Source: G965222505 sp965222505 (lineage in GTDB: Bacteria > Bacteroidota > Rhodothermia > Rhodothermales > DATKEJ01). Taken from it: 64,000 nucleotides of DNA. Within the stretch, counting starts at the first letter, position 1. Each line of letters opens with the position of its first letter. Below are positions 34,487 to 42,981 of the stretch, one piece after another. The stretch is from the NCBI GenBank assembly GCA_965222505.1, contig OZ244956.1, positions 2,108,001 to 2,172,000 of the forward strand, written 5' to 3'. The translations under genes and the position numbers were made by a program. Under the pieces are notes generated by a model. That model searched no databases. It saw only the letters and a list, made by a program, of their open reading frames with translations, and had not been told where the DNA came from.

Positions 34487-35002
34487 TTACAGGATGGACC
34501 GGAAGCTGGCCGGGAAACCAGCGCGTTGTTGCTGCGCCACTTGCGGGGTTTCGATCTCGCCGGCGGGAACACCGCTGGGGCCGCAATATTTATTGTAGGC
34601 CTGAATCAGGTCCATGGCAATGGCGTTGGCGCTCCGGCCTTCAATGTGCCGCCGCTCAATGACGTAGACCGGGTCGCCGCCTTTGATCAGGGCCATGAAC
34701 GGCGAAGAGGGCGGGATGCCCATCAGGTATTCGCGGGCGCGGGCCGTGGCTTCCAGGTCTTGCCCGGCAAAAACCGTCGTCATCCGGTCCGGCTGAATCG
34801 GGCCTTGCTTGGACAGGGCTACGGCAGGGCGAGCATTGGCAGCGGCACAGCCACACACCGAATTGATCACCAGCAAGGCGGTCTCATCGGCCCCCATGTT
34901 CTGAAAGAAGGTATCGACAGCTTCAGCGGTGTAGAGTTCATCCACGCCGAGGCGGGCCAATTCTTCGCGCATAGGCGCGACCAGTGCAGGAGGATAAGGC
35001 AT
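34487..35002 (-). CDS. BrxA/BrxB-family bacilliredoxin-like protein
   Basis: A 171-residue protein with INSVCGCAAANARPAV: the Cys50-Gly-Cys52 motif of the DUF1094/YphP bacilliredoxin family. MPYPPALVAPMREELARLGV at the start and DMTTVFAGQD-like, YLMGIPPSSPFMALI and HIEGRSANAIAMDLIQAYNK in the body are family features. These are thiol-disulfide isomerase-like proteins that, in Firmicutes, reduce bacillithiol-mixed disulfides; many Bacteroidota have a homologue. The gene is followed by a strong terminator. Confidence 0.92.
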   Translation of the reverse strand: MPYPPALVAPMREELARLGVDELYTAEAVDTFFQNMGADETALLVINSVCGCAAANARPAVALSKQGPIQPDRMTTVFAGQDLEATARAREYLMGIPPSSPFMALIKGGDPVYVIERRHIEGRSANAIAMDLIQAYNKYCGPSGVPAGEIETPQVAQQQRAGFPASFRSIL

Positions 35003-35106
35003 AATCTATAGGTTAAAACGATTGGGTGAACAGGATCTGTTACAGTTTGTGTTACAAAACGTAGGGTGAGAGAATTTGATCCCTCGCCAACACGGGTCGT
35101 CTATGC

Positions 35107-36288
35107 TTACTGGGGAGTAAGCGCCCACTGCATTATGCGGCCTCCGGCCACCATGATCAGGCCGGTAAACAGGACCACAAACCCGAGGGCGGCGGTCAGG
35201 CCCACGGCTTCGGCGGTCCACCCGATCAGGGGTGGCCCGATGAGAAACCCGAGGTACCCTGTGGTGGCCACTCCGCCTAGTGCATGCCCCGCCGAAACGT
35301 CCGGTGCCTGTCCAGCCGTACTGAAAATGACCGGTACGATGTTGGCACACCCCAACCCGACGCATCCAAACCCGATAATGGCGGCCAGTGGTGTACCCAC
35401 CCAAAGGGCTCCACCAAACCCAACACAAGCCAGTGCCGCGCTCACCCGAACGAGGTGCACCCCACCCCATTGCTGAACGAGTTGATCGCCGAGTAAGCGC
35501 CCGACCACCATCATCAATGAAAAGGCAGCGTACCCCATGGCCGAGAATCCGGGGGTAGTAGCCAACGTATTGCGCATGTACACGGTACTCCAATCCATAA
35601 TCACCCCTTCTGAGACCATCACCAGAAAGGCCAGAAGCCCCAGGCCCAACAAGGGGCCGGTGGGCAGGGTCAGCATCGAGGTGGATTTTGGGGCTTTCGG
35701 CAGAATATTGGAAACGTACGGCAAGGCCCACAATACCCCCAGGATCAGGACAACGGCCATCCCAGCGGCTTGTACCGGAGGCGCAACCCCCAGGCCCAAC
35801 AATAGGCCACCGGTACCTGCACCTGTGAGTCCGCCCAGACTAAACAGGGCATGAAATGAAGACATGATGGACCGGCCATAGTCCTGTTCGATATGTACCG
35901 CCTCGGCATTCATGGCGATGTCCATGGTGCCCCCGGCCCCGCCAAAGCAAAACAGCACGGCTATGAGAAACCCCAAGTGGGGCATGAGCAGCAAAAAGGG
36001 AAGCAAACCACAAAACCCAAAAGCCGCACCGCCCAGTACCCGCCGTACCCCAAACCGGGCAATCAGGCTACCGGTCAACGGCATCATGAGCAGGCTCCCG
36101 ATGGCAATGGAAAGCAGGGCCAACCCCAGAACCCCTTCACTCAGGCTCAGCCGCTCCTGAACATAGGGAATATGGACCGCCCAGGTGGCAAAACAAAAGC
36201 CGTTGATGAAGAAAATCACCGAGACCGCCTTGCGAGCTGCGTATATGTCAGCCGACGGAAAGGCGCCTGGAGGAGGGGTCATGGGCAT
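35107..36288 (-). CDS. MFS transporter, YbjJ-like group
   Basis: A 393-residue membrane protein with 12 hydrophobic segments. FFINGFCFATWAVHIPYVQE, LALLSIAIGSLLMMPLTGSL, NAEAVHIEQDYGRSIMSSFH and FSLGGLTGAGTGGLLLGLGV match the MFS subgroup of YbjJ/FucP-like proteins, which carries a conserved 'N.eav.vE...gr..ms.fHa.fs.G' loop. Substrate unknown, possibly sugar or other small molecules. It ends 104 bases before the bacilliredoxin gene start on the same strand. The ATG at 36282 is an alternative start. Confidence 0.87.
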   Translation of the reverse strand: MPMTPPPGAFPSADIYAARKAVSVIFFINGFCFATWAVHIPYVQERLSLSEGVLGLALLSIAIGSLLMMPLTGSLIARFGVRRVLGGAAFGFCGLLPFLLLMPHLGFLIAVLFCFGGAGGTMDIAMNAEAVHIEQDYGRSIMSSFHALFSLGGLTGAGTGGLLLGLGVAPPVQAAGMAVVLILGVLWALPYVSNILPKAPKSTSMLTLPTGPLLGLGLLAFLVMVSEGVIMDWSTVYMRNTLATTPGFSAMGYAAFSLMMVVGRLLGDQLVQQWGGVHLVRVSAALACVGFGGALWVGTPLAAIIGFGCVGLGCANIVPVIFSTAGQAPDVSAGHALGGVATTGYLGFLIGPPLIGWTAEAVGLTAALGFVVLFTGLIMVAGGRIMQWALTPQ

Positions 36289-36310
36289 CCGATACCCAGC
36301 GCGTGAAGGG

Positions 36311-36634
36311 TTACTTCATCTTACGGACCGCCCTGGCTGCATCCACATAGGCCTGGTCCCATTCCTCGGAGTCTGTTGCCAGATCGGGGATGATCTGGTC
36401 CACCACTTCTTGTGTAGCCATTCGAATTTTGCCAGCAATTTCCTCGCCGGTTGCTCGAATTTTGGAATTGGCCTCTTTGACTTGCGCCTCAATCCAGTTG
36501 CCGCTGGTCCGCGCATGGGTTGCGAGTTGATCCCGTGTGTCACGGCCGGAGCGTGGGGCCCACAACAACCCCAGGCTTACACCGCCCAGAAAGGCCGCCA
36601 GGGCCACGATGATATTGCTACCTTGCCGATTCAT
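36311..36634 (-). CDS. YtxH domain-containing membrane protein
   Basis: A 107-residue protein. Residues 6-27 are hydrophobic (SNIIVALAAFLGGVSLGLLW), followed by APRSGRDTRDQLATHARTSG, the YtxH hallmark (P.sG..tR..l). The rest is an amphipathic helical tail (VKEANSKIRATGEEIAGKIR). YtxH proteins are inner-membrane or associated stress proteins of unknown mechanism. It lies 22 bases upstream of the MFS gene on the same strand. Confidence 0.88.
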   Translation of the reverse strand: MNRQGSNIIVALAAFLGGVSLGLLWAPRSGRDTRDQLATHARTSGNWIEAQVKEANSKIRATGEEIAGKIRMATQEVVDQIIPDLATDSEEWDQAYVDAARAVRKMK

Positions 36635-36861
36635 ATGCTTTATTCATGGGTTAGGGCACACGCGATAGGCCCAGAAGTTCAAATGTACCTGAACGGCATC
36701 CGTGGAACGAATACCGCTGGTACTTTGTAAAATCCCCGGCTCCCACGGTTCCCTCTCCATTGAGTTTTCTCAGGCATCCTATGAAATCATGTTACGCCGT
36801 CTTGGCCCATTCAACCTTGTCGAATTGCACAAGATCAACGACAAGCGGCGTAACATCAGCT

Positions 36862-37401
36862 ATGAAGTTTATCTCTAACATCTGCGCCCACGTTGGCCTG
36901 CGGGGACTGACCCTTCTGCTCGCGTTTGGATTCATGGGGTGTGGTAGCCTCAAACCCGTCGAGGCCCTTTCGCCTGCCGATGAGGAGGCCGTCAGTACGG
37001 TACTCCGCGCGGAAACCCAGCGCTGGTGGGGTACACCACATCGCGCCCAAAGCGGCAAGGGATGGGACTGCTCGGCCTTCGTGCAAGACACCTACGCACA
37101 AGTGTTTGCCGTCACCCTTCCCCGAACCACAGCAGCGCAAGTAAAAATGGGTACAAAAGTACGCCGCAAGGAACTTCGTGCCGGAGACTTGGTTTTCTTC
37201 CGCCCTTCGGCAAAAACCCGGCACGTCGGGTTTTACCTCGGAGATGGTGAATTCTCACACGTGTCTTCGAGCCGAGGGGTGATGATTTCGCGCCTGGATG
37301 AATCCTACTGGAACACGCGGTACTGGACCGCCCGGCGCGTCCTGAACAAACCCATAACGTCTGCAGCGCCCCGCCGCGCATCCCAACGTACCGGCTGGTA
37401 A
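36862..37401 (+). CDS. NlpC/P60 (C40) family lipoprotein peptidase
   Basis: A 179-residue protein from the ATG at 36862. The lipoprotein signal ends FGFMGC (Cys27). The papain-like NlpC/P60 domain has catalytic Cys70 in KGWDCSAFVQDTY, His121 in TRHVGFYLGDGEF and a third polar residue at His133. The order matches gamma-D-Glu-diaminopimelate endopeptidases (Spr/YafL type), which trim peptidoglycan stems at the outer membrane. Longer in-frame starts lie in poor sequence and lack a signal peptide. A terminator follows before greA. Confidence 0.93.
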   Translation: MKFISNICAHVGLRGLTLLLAFGFMGCGSLKPVEALSPADEEAVSTVLRAETQRWWGTPHRAQSGKGWDCSAFVQDTYAQVFAVTLPRTTAAQVKMGTKVRRKELRAGDLVFFRPSAKTRHVGFYLGDGEFSHVSSSRGVMISRLDESYWNTRYWTARRVLNKPITSAAPRRASQRTGW

Positions 37402-37438
37402 GTACCGCTGCACCATACGCCCCCATTGTTTCATTGCC

Positions 37439-37476
37439 GATCGCCGCAGCCGCGCGTTGCAGCGATCTCTTTTTTT
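37439..37476 (+). terminator. Intrinsic terminator between nlpC/P60 gene and greA
   Basis: GATCGC (37439-37444) pairs with GCGATC (37462-37467), with further pairing inside, giving a roughly 10-bp stem with one mismatch. A T-rich tail (CTTTTTTT) follows. It lies only about 10 bases upstream of the greA ATG at 37485. Confidence 0.75.
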
Positions 37477-37484
37477 GCGTACCC

Positions 37485-37964
37485 ATGAGCAACGTAGTCT
37501 ACCTGACCCGCGAAGGTCTTGATAAGCTCAAAAGTGAGCTACATCACCTGAAAACCACGGAACGGAACCGCATTATTAAGGCCATCGCTGATGCCCGGGA
37601 CAAAGGCGACCTTTCGGAAAATGCGGAATACGATGCGGCCAAAGACGCACAAGGCATGCTGGAGGCCAAGATTGCACAAATGGAAGCAGCCGTAGGCAAC
37701 GCCCGGCTCATTGATGAATCCCAGATCGACACCAGCAAAGCCTACATCCTCTCGACCGTCCACGTGCAAAACCTGAAAACCAAAAAGGCCTTCAAGTATA
37801 CCCTGGTTTCCGCCCAGGAAGCAGATTTTAAGGTTGGAAAAATCTCCGTCAAAAGTCCCATCGGCCAGGGCTTGCTCGGCAAAGCCGTCGGGGAGGTGGC
37901 TGAAATCAAAGCCCCTGCCGGATTAATCCGCCTCAAAATAACCAAGATCGAACGGGACGTTTAA
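37485..37964 (+). CDS. greA: Transcription elongation factor GreA
   Basis: A 159-residue protein from the ATG at 37485 (MSNVVYLTREGLDKLKSELH). The N-terminal coiled coil carries the acidic tip DARDKGDLSENAEYDAAKDA, which projects into the RNA polymerase secondary channel. The C-terminal domain contains SPIGQGLLGKAVGEVAEIKAP, a GreA signature. It rescues backtracked polymerase by stimulating transcript cleavage. Length matches the family. It is followed 11 bases later by mtgA. Confidence 0.97.
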   Translation: MSNVVYLTREGLDKLKSELHHLKTTERNRIIKAIADARDKGDLSENAEYDAAKDAQGMLEAKIAQMEAAVGNARLIDESQIDTSKAYILSTVHVQNLKTKKAFKYTLVSAQEADFKVGKISVKSPIGQGLLGKAVGEVAEIKAPAGLIRLKITKIERDV

Positions 37965-37974
37965 TCACCCTCCG

Positions 37975-38706
37975 GTGCCCCCCAAAACCAGCCGCAAAAA
38001 AGGCCGCATACCTCCAAAGCGCAGAACGGATGTACAGCCCTATCCCCTATGGCGACGGCTCTTCCGGTTGGGGGTGCGAACCCTACTCTGGTTTTATGGC
38101 CTCTGCCTGATCGGCCTGCTGTACCTGACGATCTTCCCTCCGCCCATCACCACCGTTCAACTTCAGCGCCAGGTTGAAGCCTGGACCAGCGGCAAACCCT
38201 ACAGCCGACAGTATCAATACATCCCCCTCACAACCATCGCCGACGACCTTGAACACGCGCTCATTGCTGCCGAGGATGGCCGGTTCTATGAACATTTTGG
38301 CATCGACTGGCATGCGGTTGAAGAGGCCATCGAAGACAACCTCGACGGCAAACGCCGCCGGGGCGGCTCGACCATCACCCAGCAACTCGTCAAAAACCTC
38401 TTCCTGACCACCCACAGTACCATCCTGCGCAAAGTCCTGGAAGTTCCGCTGACTTTTATGGCTGAACTGATCCTGTCAAAAAAGCGTATCCTGGAACTGT
38501 ACCTGAACGTGATCGAATGGGGAGACGGCATATACGGTGCTGAAGCCGCTGCCCGACACCATTACAAAAAATCAGCCAAAACCCTGGACCGATACCAATC
38601 CGCCCGGCTGGCCGCTTGCGTCCCCGCACCCCGCAGCCGCCGCCCCCAACATATGCACCGCTACAGCCGGATTATCTTGCATAGGATGCAACAAATGGGG
38701 TTTTGA
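37975..38706 (+). CDS. mtgA: Monofunctional peptidoglycan transglycosylase
   Basis: A 243-residue protein that begins at a GTG (37975); no ATG fits upstream of the domain. A basic N-terminus (MPPKTSRKKGRIPPKRRTDV) leads into a TM segment (LLWFYGLCLIGLLYLTIFPP), then the GT51 domain: catalytic Glu100 in ALIAAEDGRFYEHFGIDW, and RRGGSTITQQLVKNLFL. It polymerises lipid II into glycan strands in the periplasm without a transpeptidase domain. It follows greA by 11 bases. The rare start may reduce its level relative to greA. Confidence 0.95.
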   Translation: MPPKTSRKKGRIPPKRRTDVQPYPLWRRLFRLGVRTLLWFYGLCLIGLLYLTIFPPPITTVQLQRQVEAWTSGKPYSRQYQYIPLTTIADDLEHALIAAEDGRFYEHFGIDWHAVEEAIEDNLDGKRRRGGSTITQQLVKNLFLTTHSTILRKVLEVPLTFMAELILSKKRILELYLNVIEWGDGIYGAEAAARHHYKKSAKTLDRYQSARLAACVPAPRSRRPQHMHRYSRIILHRMQQMGF

Positions 38707-38828
38707 TTGGTGATTGGGCATCGGTGATTTACTTCGTTAGTCGCTCCGCTCGTTTGTGATTTTTCATTTTGTGTCCGTAAATCACCAATCACCAACTACC
38801 ATTCACCATTCACCATTTACCAATGCCC
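38704..38828. repeat. Heptamer array with inverted arms, running into the next start codon
   Basis: The left arm has TGATTGG, TGATTGG, GCATCGG, TGATTTA (38704-38731). A core with cttcgttagtcgctccgctc follows, resembling that of the array at 20124. The right arm runs in 7-base units from 38780 (AATCACC, AATCACC, AACTACC, ATTCACC, ATTCACC, ATTTACC, AATGCCC). The last unit (38822-38828) contains the threonine aldolase ATG at 38823. The left end begins inside the mtgA stop codon. Confidence 0.85.
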
Positions 38829-39854
38829 AATCCCATCGATCTAAGAAGTGACACCGTCACCCGGCCCACACCGGCCATGCGCCAGGCCATGTTCGAAGCC
38901 GAAGTGGGTGATGATGTATTCAACGAAGACCCCACGGTACATCGATTGGAAGCCGAAGTGGCCACCCTGCTCGGCAAGGAAGCAGCGGTTTACCTTCCCT
39001 CGGGCACAATGGGCAACCAGATTGCCCTGAAGGTGCATACGCAACCGGGCGACGAAGTCATCCTGGATGTCAACTGCCATATTTTCAACTATGAAGCCGG
39101 GGCTCCGGGGGTGTTGAGCGGCGTACAGCTTTGCACCCTGCCCGGTACGCGGGGCATTCTTTACCCGGACCAAGTATGTGAGGCCCTACGCCACGGCTAC
39201 GAATGGGAAGCTCGTTCCCGGCTGCTCTGCCTTGAGAACACCCACAATAAGGCCGGCGGGATAGTCTATCCGCTGGATGTGCTTCAAGCCACCTGCACCG
39301 CCGCCCACGAAGCCGGATTGCTGTGCCACCTCGATGGTGCACGACTCTGGAATGCCACGGCGGCCACCGGCATCCCCGAAGCCGAATATGCCGCGCCGTT
39401 TGACACGGTCAGCGTGTGTTTGTCCAAGGGCCTGGGTGCGCCTGTCGGCTCCGTCCTGACCGGATCCGTCCGCCACATCAAAAAGGCCCGGCGCTTCCGG
39501 AAGATGCTCGGGGGCGGTATGCGTCAGGTGGGAATCCTGGCGGCGGCAGGGCTGCATGCACTTGCCCATCATCGGCCCCATCTAGCCGAAGATCATGCCA
39601 AGGCAAAAACCCTTGCCGAAGGCCTCGCTCAAATCCCAGCCTTTACCATCGATCCCAGCTTGGTGGAAACCAACATTGTGATGTTTGACACGGTCGATAC
39701 AGAAGCTGCGCCCATCCTGCACACCCTCGCCGAGCATGGCGTCCTGATGGTGCCTTTCGGCCCCCGCACCATCCGTGCCACCACCCACCGCGATGTGTCG
39801 ATGGAAGACATTGACGCTGCTCTGAAGATCTGCAACCATCTTTACTACCCATAA
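38823..39854 (+). CDS. ltaE: Low-specificity L-threonine aldolase (PLP-dependent)
   Basis: A 343-residue fold-type I PLP enzyme. The N-terminus MPNPIDLRSDTVTRPTPAMR is diagnostic. YLPSGTMGNQIALKVHTQPG binds the cofactor phosphate, LLCHLDGARLWNATAA holds the Asp that pairs with the pyridine N, and Lys202 in SVCLSKGLGAPVGSVL forms the Schiff base. It interconverts threonine with glycine plus acetaldehyde. Its start codon lies inside a heptamer array and there is no obvious Shine-Dalgarno sequence. Beta-eliminating lyase is the broader alternative. Confidence 0.95.
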   Translation: MPNPIDLRSDTVTRPTPAMRQAMFEAEVGDDVFNEDPTVHRLEAEVATLLGKEAAVYLPSGTMGNQIALKVHTQPGDEVILDVNCHIFNYEAGAPGVLSGVQLCTLPGTRGILYPDQVCEALRHGYEWEARSRLLCLENTHNKAGGIVYPLDVLQATCTAAHEAGLLCHLDGARLWNATAATGIPEAEYAAPFDTVSVCLSKGLGAPVGSVLTGSVRHIKKARRFRKMLGGGMRQVGILAAAGLHALAHHRPHLAEDHAKAKTLAEGLAQIPAFTIDPSLVETNIVMFDTVDTEAAPILHTLAEHGVLMVPFGPRTIRATTHRDVSMEDIDAALKICNHLYYP

Positions 39855-39873
39855 ACAATACCTGTTTTATTGC

Positions 39874-39892
39874 GGGTTCATGACCCTTTTTT
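39874..39892 (+). terminator. Weak terminator-like hairpin after ltaE
   Basis: GGGT (39874-39877) pairs with ACCC (39883-39886) over a 5-base loop, and T6 follows. The stem is short, so termination is likely partial. It lies about 20 bases after the ltaE stop. Confidence 0.45.
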
Positions 39893-39986
39893 CAAGACTT
39901 TCGGGTATACTATAGTAAACGAGCCGTAGGTGATGAAACACAGTAAATGCCTGCGGCACAATCGTCCATCCCTTTCGGTGCCTGTT

Positions 39987-40892
39987 ATGCGTAGCCTTTC
40001 GACCTTGGTTTTCGGCATGTTTCTCCTTTCTATGCCTGCAGCAAGCAATGCCCAGTTTCAACAGCCCTCCTCGGTCATCAGTGCCGGAGCGACCAATGCT
40101 TCGGGTGGTTCATTCGTTAACCTGGGCACCGTCGGCCAGCCCATTATCGGGCAGCCCAGCGGCGGCAGCTATGTAACCGGACAGGGCTTCTGGTATACCA
40201 TACAGTCGGTTTCCGCCGGAGGCGTTCTGGCCGACCTGACAGTCATCGCAGCTGGCGGCTACGACGGGAGCGCCATGCGTACCGACTTGCAAACCGGCGG
40301 CTTTATCCCAACGGCCCAACCCTTTAATGTCGCCCCGTGGAATTACGCCGGGTCTGAAAGCGTAGGGGCTGTACCGGCCAACGTCACCGACTGGGTCCTC
40401 ATCACCCTGCGTACCGGCAATCCCAACACCCCGCCGATGACGAACGTGGCCCGACGTGCGGCATTCATGATGAGCGATGGTTCGGTGGTTGATCTGGACG
40501 GTACCAGTGCAGTGCAATTTAACGGCGTAGCGGCAGGCAACTACTACATCGTTGTCGAACACCGCAATCACCTGTCTGTCATGACCGCCTCTAACCCGGT
40601 CCTGAATGCAGGCGGAACGAGCTACAATTTCACCTCAGCCCAGACCCAGGCCTTTGGCACAAACCCCATGCGCGACCTCGGGGGCACCTTTGGAATGCAC
40701 GGTGGAGATGGGACCCAGGACGGAATGGTCTCGGCCTTTGACTTCCTGAATGTCTGGCTACCGGACAATGGGAGCGCGGCTGGATACAAACTATCCGATT
40801 TCAACCTGGACAGTGGCGTGACGGCCTTCGACTTCCTGAACGTGTGGCTACCCTCCAACGGCCAAAATACACAAGTGCCGGCAGGCAATTAG
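39987..40892 (+). CDS. Secreted protein with dockerin-like C-terminal repeats
   Basis: A 301-residue protein from the ATG at 39987, giving signal peptide MRSLSTLVFGMFLLSMPAAS; an earlier ATG at 39933 would add 18 residues. The body is beta-rich, with YVTGQGFWYTIQSV and GNYYIVVEHRNHLSVMTA, the latter typical of 'T9SS-type/hemagglutinin' secreted proteins of this phylum. The end has two related units, GDGTQDGMVSAFDFLNVWLP and SDFNLDSGVTAFDFLNVWLP, resembling dockerin type I calcium loops (D.t.DG.v.afDf). No YPNPF-type sorting domain is present. Role unknown; a cell-surface or cohesin-binding partner is possible. Confidence 0.75.
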   Translation: MRSLSTLVFGMFLLSMPAASNAQFQQPSSVISAGATNASGGSFVNLGTVGQPIIGQPSGGSYVTGQGFWYTIQSVSAGGVLADLTVIAAGGYDGSAMRTDLQTGGFIPTAQPFNVAPWNYAGSESVGAVPANVTDWVLITLRTGNPNTPPMTNVARRAAFMMSDGSVVDLDGTSAVQFNGVAAGNYYIVVEHRNHLSVMTASNPVLNAGGTSYNFTSAQTQAFGTNPMRDLGGTFGMHGGDGTQDGMVSAFDFLNVWLPDNGSAAGYKLSDFNLDSGVTAFDFLNVWLPSNGQNTQVPAGN

Positions 40893-40929
40893 AACAAAAG
40901 CCCGACTTCCTGCCTGCTGAGCAGGATAT

Positions 40930-40975
40930 TGCGTACGGTGTGAAATGTGGAAGGGTCACGCCGTACGCATTTTTT
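40930..40975 (+). terminator. Strong intrinsic terminator after the dockerin-like gene
   Basis: A 13-bp stem (TGCGTACGGTGTG at 40930-40942; complementary arm at 40957-40969, with one G-T pair) is followed by T6. It reaches the last bases of the convergent gene at 40974. Confidence 0.9.
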
Positions 40976-42839
40976 AGGGCTGCACATTTCCTCTGATCCA
41001 GTCCTGCAAGGCACGCACTTCGACCTGCAAGGCCATCAATGCCCTACGCTGCTGATTTAGTTGATTGATCAGAACCTCGGTACGGTCGAGCCCGACGGCC
41101 ACATTGACCTGCTTCACATCCGGATCTGCCGAGCCCTCCCAAGCCCGACCGATCAACTGATCTCCCGCACCCAACTCACGTACGGCCCTCGCCAAACCAT
41201 CCCCCAAACCCGAAGCGACGATGTAATCCCCTACAGACACCGAACCCACCACACGCACCGGCACCTGGCCGATGAAGGCCACCTTCTCATGCCCTGCCTC
41301 TACATCCGGCATGTTGCCCACCACCACCGGCCGCGTCGAGACCACCATCACCTGCTGTGCCCCGGCCGTACGCTTCGATATCCGGCCTCCGTAAACACCA
41401 ACCACATCGCCCGACTCAAAGACCTCCCCGACTCCCAGATGCGGCAGGTATTCGGCATAGTCGGCACCGAGGCTGACGTATTCGACGCCGCCGTTGCCGG
41501 AGCCTTGCACCTTGCCCAGCAGTTCGCCGCTACCGTTGTTGGAGTTATCCCCATCGAAGAAGCTGATGAAATTAATTGAGCTGCCGGGATCGTCAGTGCC
41601 CGCTTTGAGGGCGAGTACATCCGGACTGCTGCCGGTGGCTGTATTTTCGATGAGGGTGACGTAGTTGGTGTTGTAATAACCGTTGCCGTTGATGTTGTCT
41701 ACGATGTGGACCTGGTTGCCCGGCGCATTGGTGCCGATGCCTACACCGCCCTCGGCCTGAATGAGGAACTGGTCGGCGGCTGTAGAAAGCAGGGAGTCGT
41801 TGGTGGCCCCACGATGATTCCAGACGAAAGAGCCGGTATGTGCGGCACGCGCCTGAAAGCCGGCGGCAAAACTGTAGCTGCCCCGCGCCTCGTTCTTGTA
41901 TCCCCCCGGCACCACCGCCCGATAATCGGCTTTATTTCCTTGCCCTCCACTTACCGTTCCGTCCGATCCGGTCACGGCGTTCAGGGTACCCCCACTCACG
42001 GCGCCATAGTCTCCGCTGACGGTATTGGTCACCCCGCCACCAATCGTGGCGTATTGGCTGGTGATATTGTTTAATTGTCCACCAGCTATAGTGGCACTGA
42101 TCCCCACGGCCACATTGCGTAGCCCACCCGCGACCGTGGCCCAGGCTCCGGAGACCTCGTTTTCTTCGCCCCCGCCAATGGTGCCTGCCAGACTTCGGTT
42201 TATATTTGCGTTGCCCCCACCGATCACGGCCCGGGCACTGGAGACTTCGATGGTATTGGCGCGTCCGCCGCTAATGGTCCCGTAGTCACTCTGGTTTTTG
42301 ATTTCATTCAGCTCTGCAGGATTGTTCTCGTAGGAACCACCACCGCCGATTACCGCCCCCACCACATCAGACGCAATCAGGTTTTGTGCTCCCATGATCA
42401 GGCTTGGGACCTCGCCAAAGAACACACTGGAGGCCGGCTGTACCCGAATACCGCGCAGGCCCAGCGCATAGGGCACGGCCGCCAGGGGCGTCCGAGGTTG
42501 CATTTCCGGATCGTTGCCTACCTTCACCCCCAGTTTGTAGCCCGCCCAGACCGGCACATCATTGAGTGCATTCACAGAACCGAGCAATACGTTGTACAAT
42601 CCGTTTTGAACAGGCACCACCTGCGTTTCCTCCCAAACCATGCTGTCTATGGCATCGTAGAGCCGAAACCGCATGCTGTAGTTGCCGTCGGGTACCGACA
42701 TCCCGTTGCTATCCGTCAGGATGCCCTGGTAGGCGATGGTATCATCAATGTTGAGCTGCGCCCAACCGGGCATACTGGCTCCGAGCAACATCACCAGGGT
42801 CACAAGAAACAGTCGGCAAAGGGTAGAATAGCGTTGCAT
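40974..42839 (-). CDS. Surface protein with YadA-head-like repeats and peptidase-G2-like domain
   Basis: A 621-residue protein with a signal peptide (residues 1-27, MLLGASMPGWAQ end). Residues about 30-130 form a beta domain (IAYQGILTDSNGMSVPDGNY). Residues about 165-345 carry repeated 14-residue-type units (GAVIGGGGSYENN, GTISGGRANTIEVSSARAVI, GGGNANINRSLAGTIGGGEE), the left-handed beta-roll of YadA/Hia heads. After IQAEGGVGIGTNAPGNQVHI comes a segment (ADYAEYLPHLGVGEVFESGD; PVVVGNMPDVEAGHEKVAFI) resembling the Peptidase_G2/intramolecular chaperone domain. It ends in a coiled coil (LINQLNQQRRALMALQVEVR). No membrane barrel is seen, so it is not a classic autotransporter. Likely a trimeric fibre. 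Confidence 0.78.
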   Translation of the reverse strand: MQRYSTLCRLFLVTLVMLLGASMPGWAQLNIDDTIAYQGILTDSNGMSVPDGNYSMRFRLYDAIDSMVWEETQVVPVQNGLYNVLLGSVNALNDVPVWAGYKLGVKVGNDPEMQPRTPLAAVPYALGLRGIRVQPASSVFFGEVPSLIMGAQNLIASDVVGAVIGGGGSYENNPAELNEIKNQSDYGTISGGRANTIEVSSARAVIGGGNANINRSLAGTIGGGEENEVSGAWATVAGGLRNVAVGISATIAGGQLNNITSQYATIGGGVTNTVSGDYGAVSGGTLNAVTGSDGTVSGGQGNKADYRAVVPGGYKNEARGSYSFAAGFQARAAHTGSFVWNHRGATNDSLLSTAADQFLIQAEGGVGIGTNAPGNQVHIVDNINGNGYYNTNYVTLIENTATGSSPDVLALKAGTDDPGSSINFISFFDGDNSNNGSGELLGKVQGSGNGGVEYVSLGADYAEYLPHLGVGEVFESGDVVGVYGGRISKRTAGAQQVMVVSTRPVVVGNMPDVEAGHEKVAFIGQVPVRVVGSVSVGDYIVASGLGDGLARAVRELGAGDQLIGRAWEGSADPDVKQVNVAVGLDRTEVLINQLNQQRRALMALQVEVRALQDWIRGNVQP

Positions 42840-42981
42840 GGGTATTCAGTTGAATGTACGAGTGGCCTCTACCGGGCACTACTGAAAACCGGGGTCAACG
42901 GGGCCATCCGCCCTGAAATTTTTTTCCCGCGCCGTCTATCGTATTTTTGCGCCGACCCTTACCTGCTTGCGTTTTCTCACG

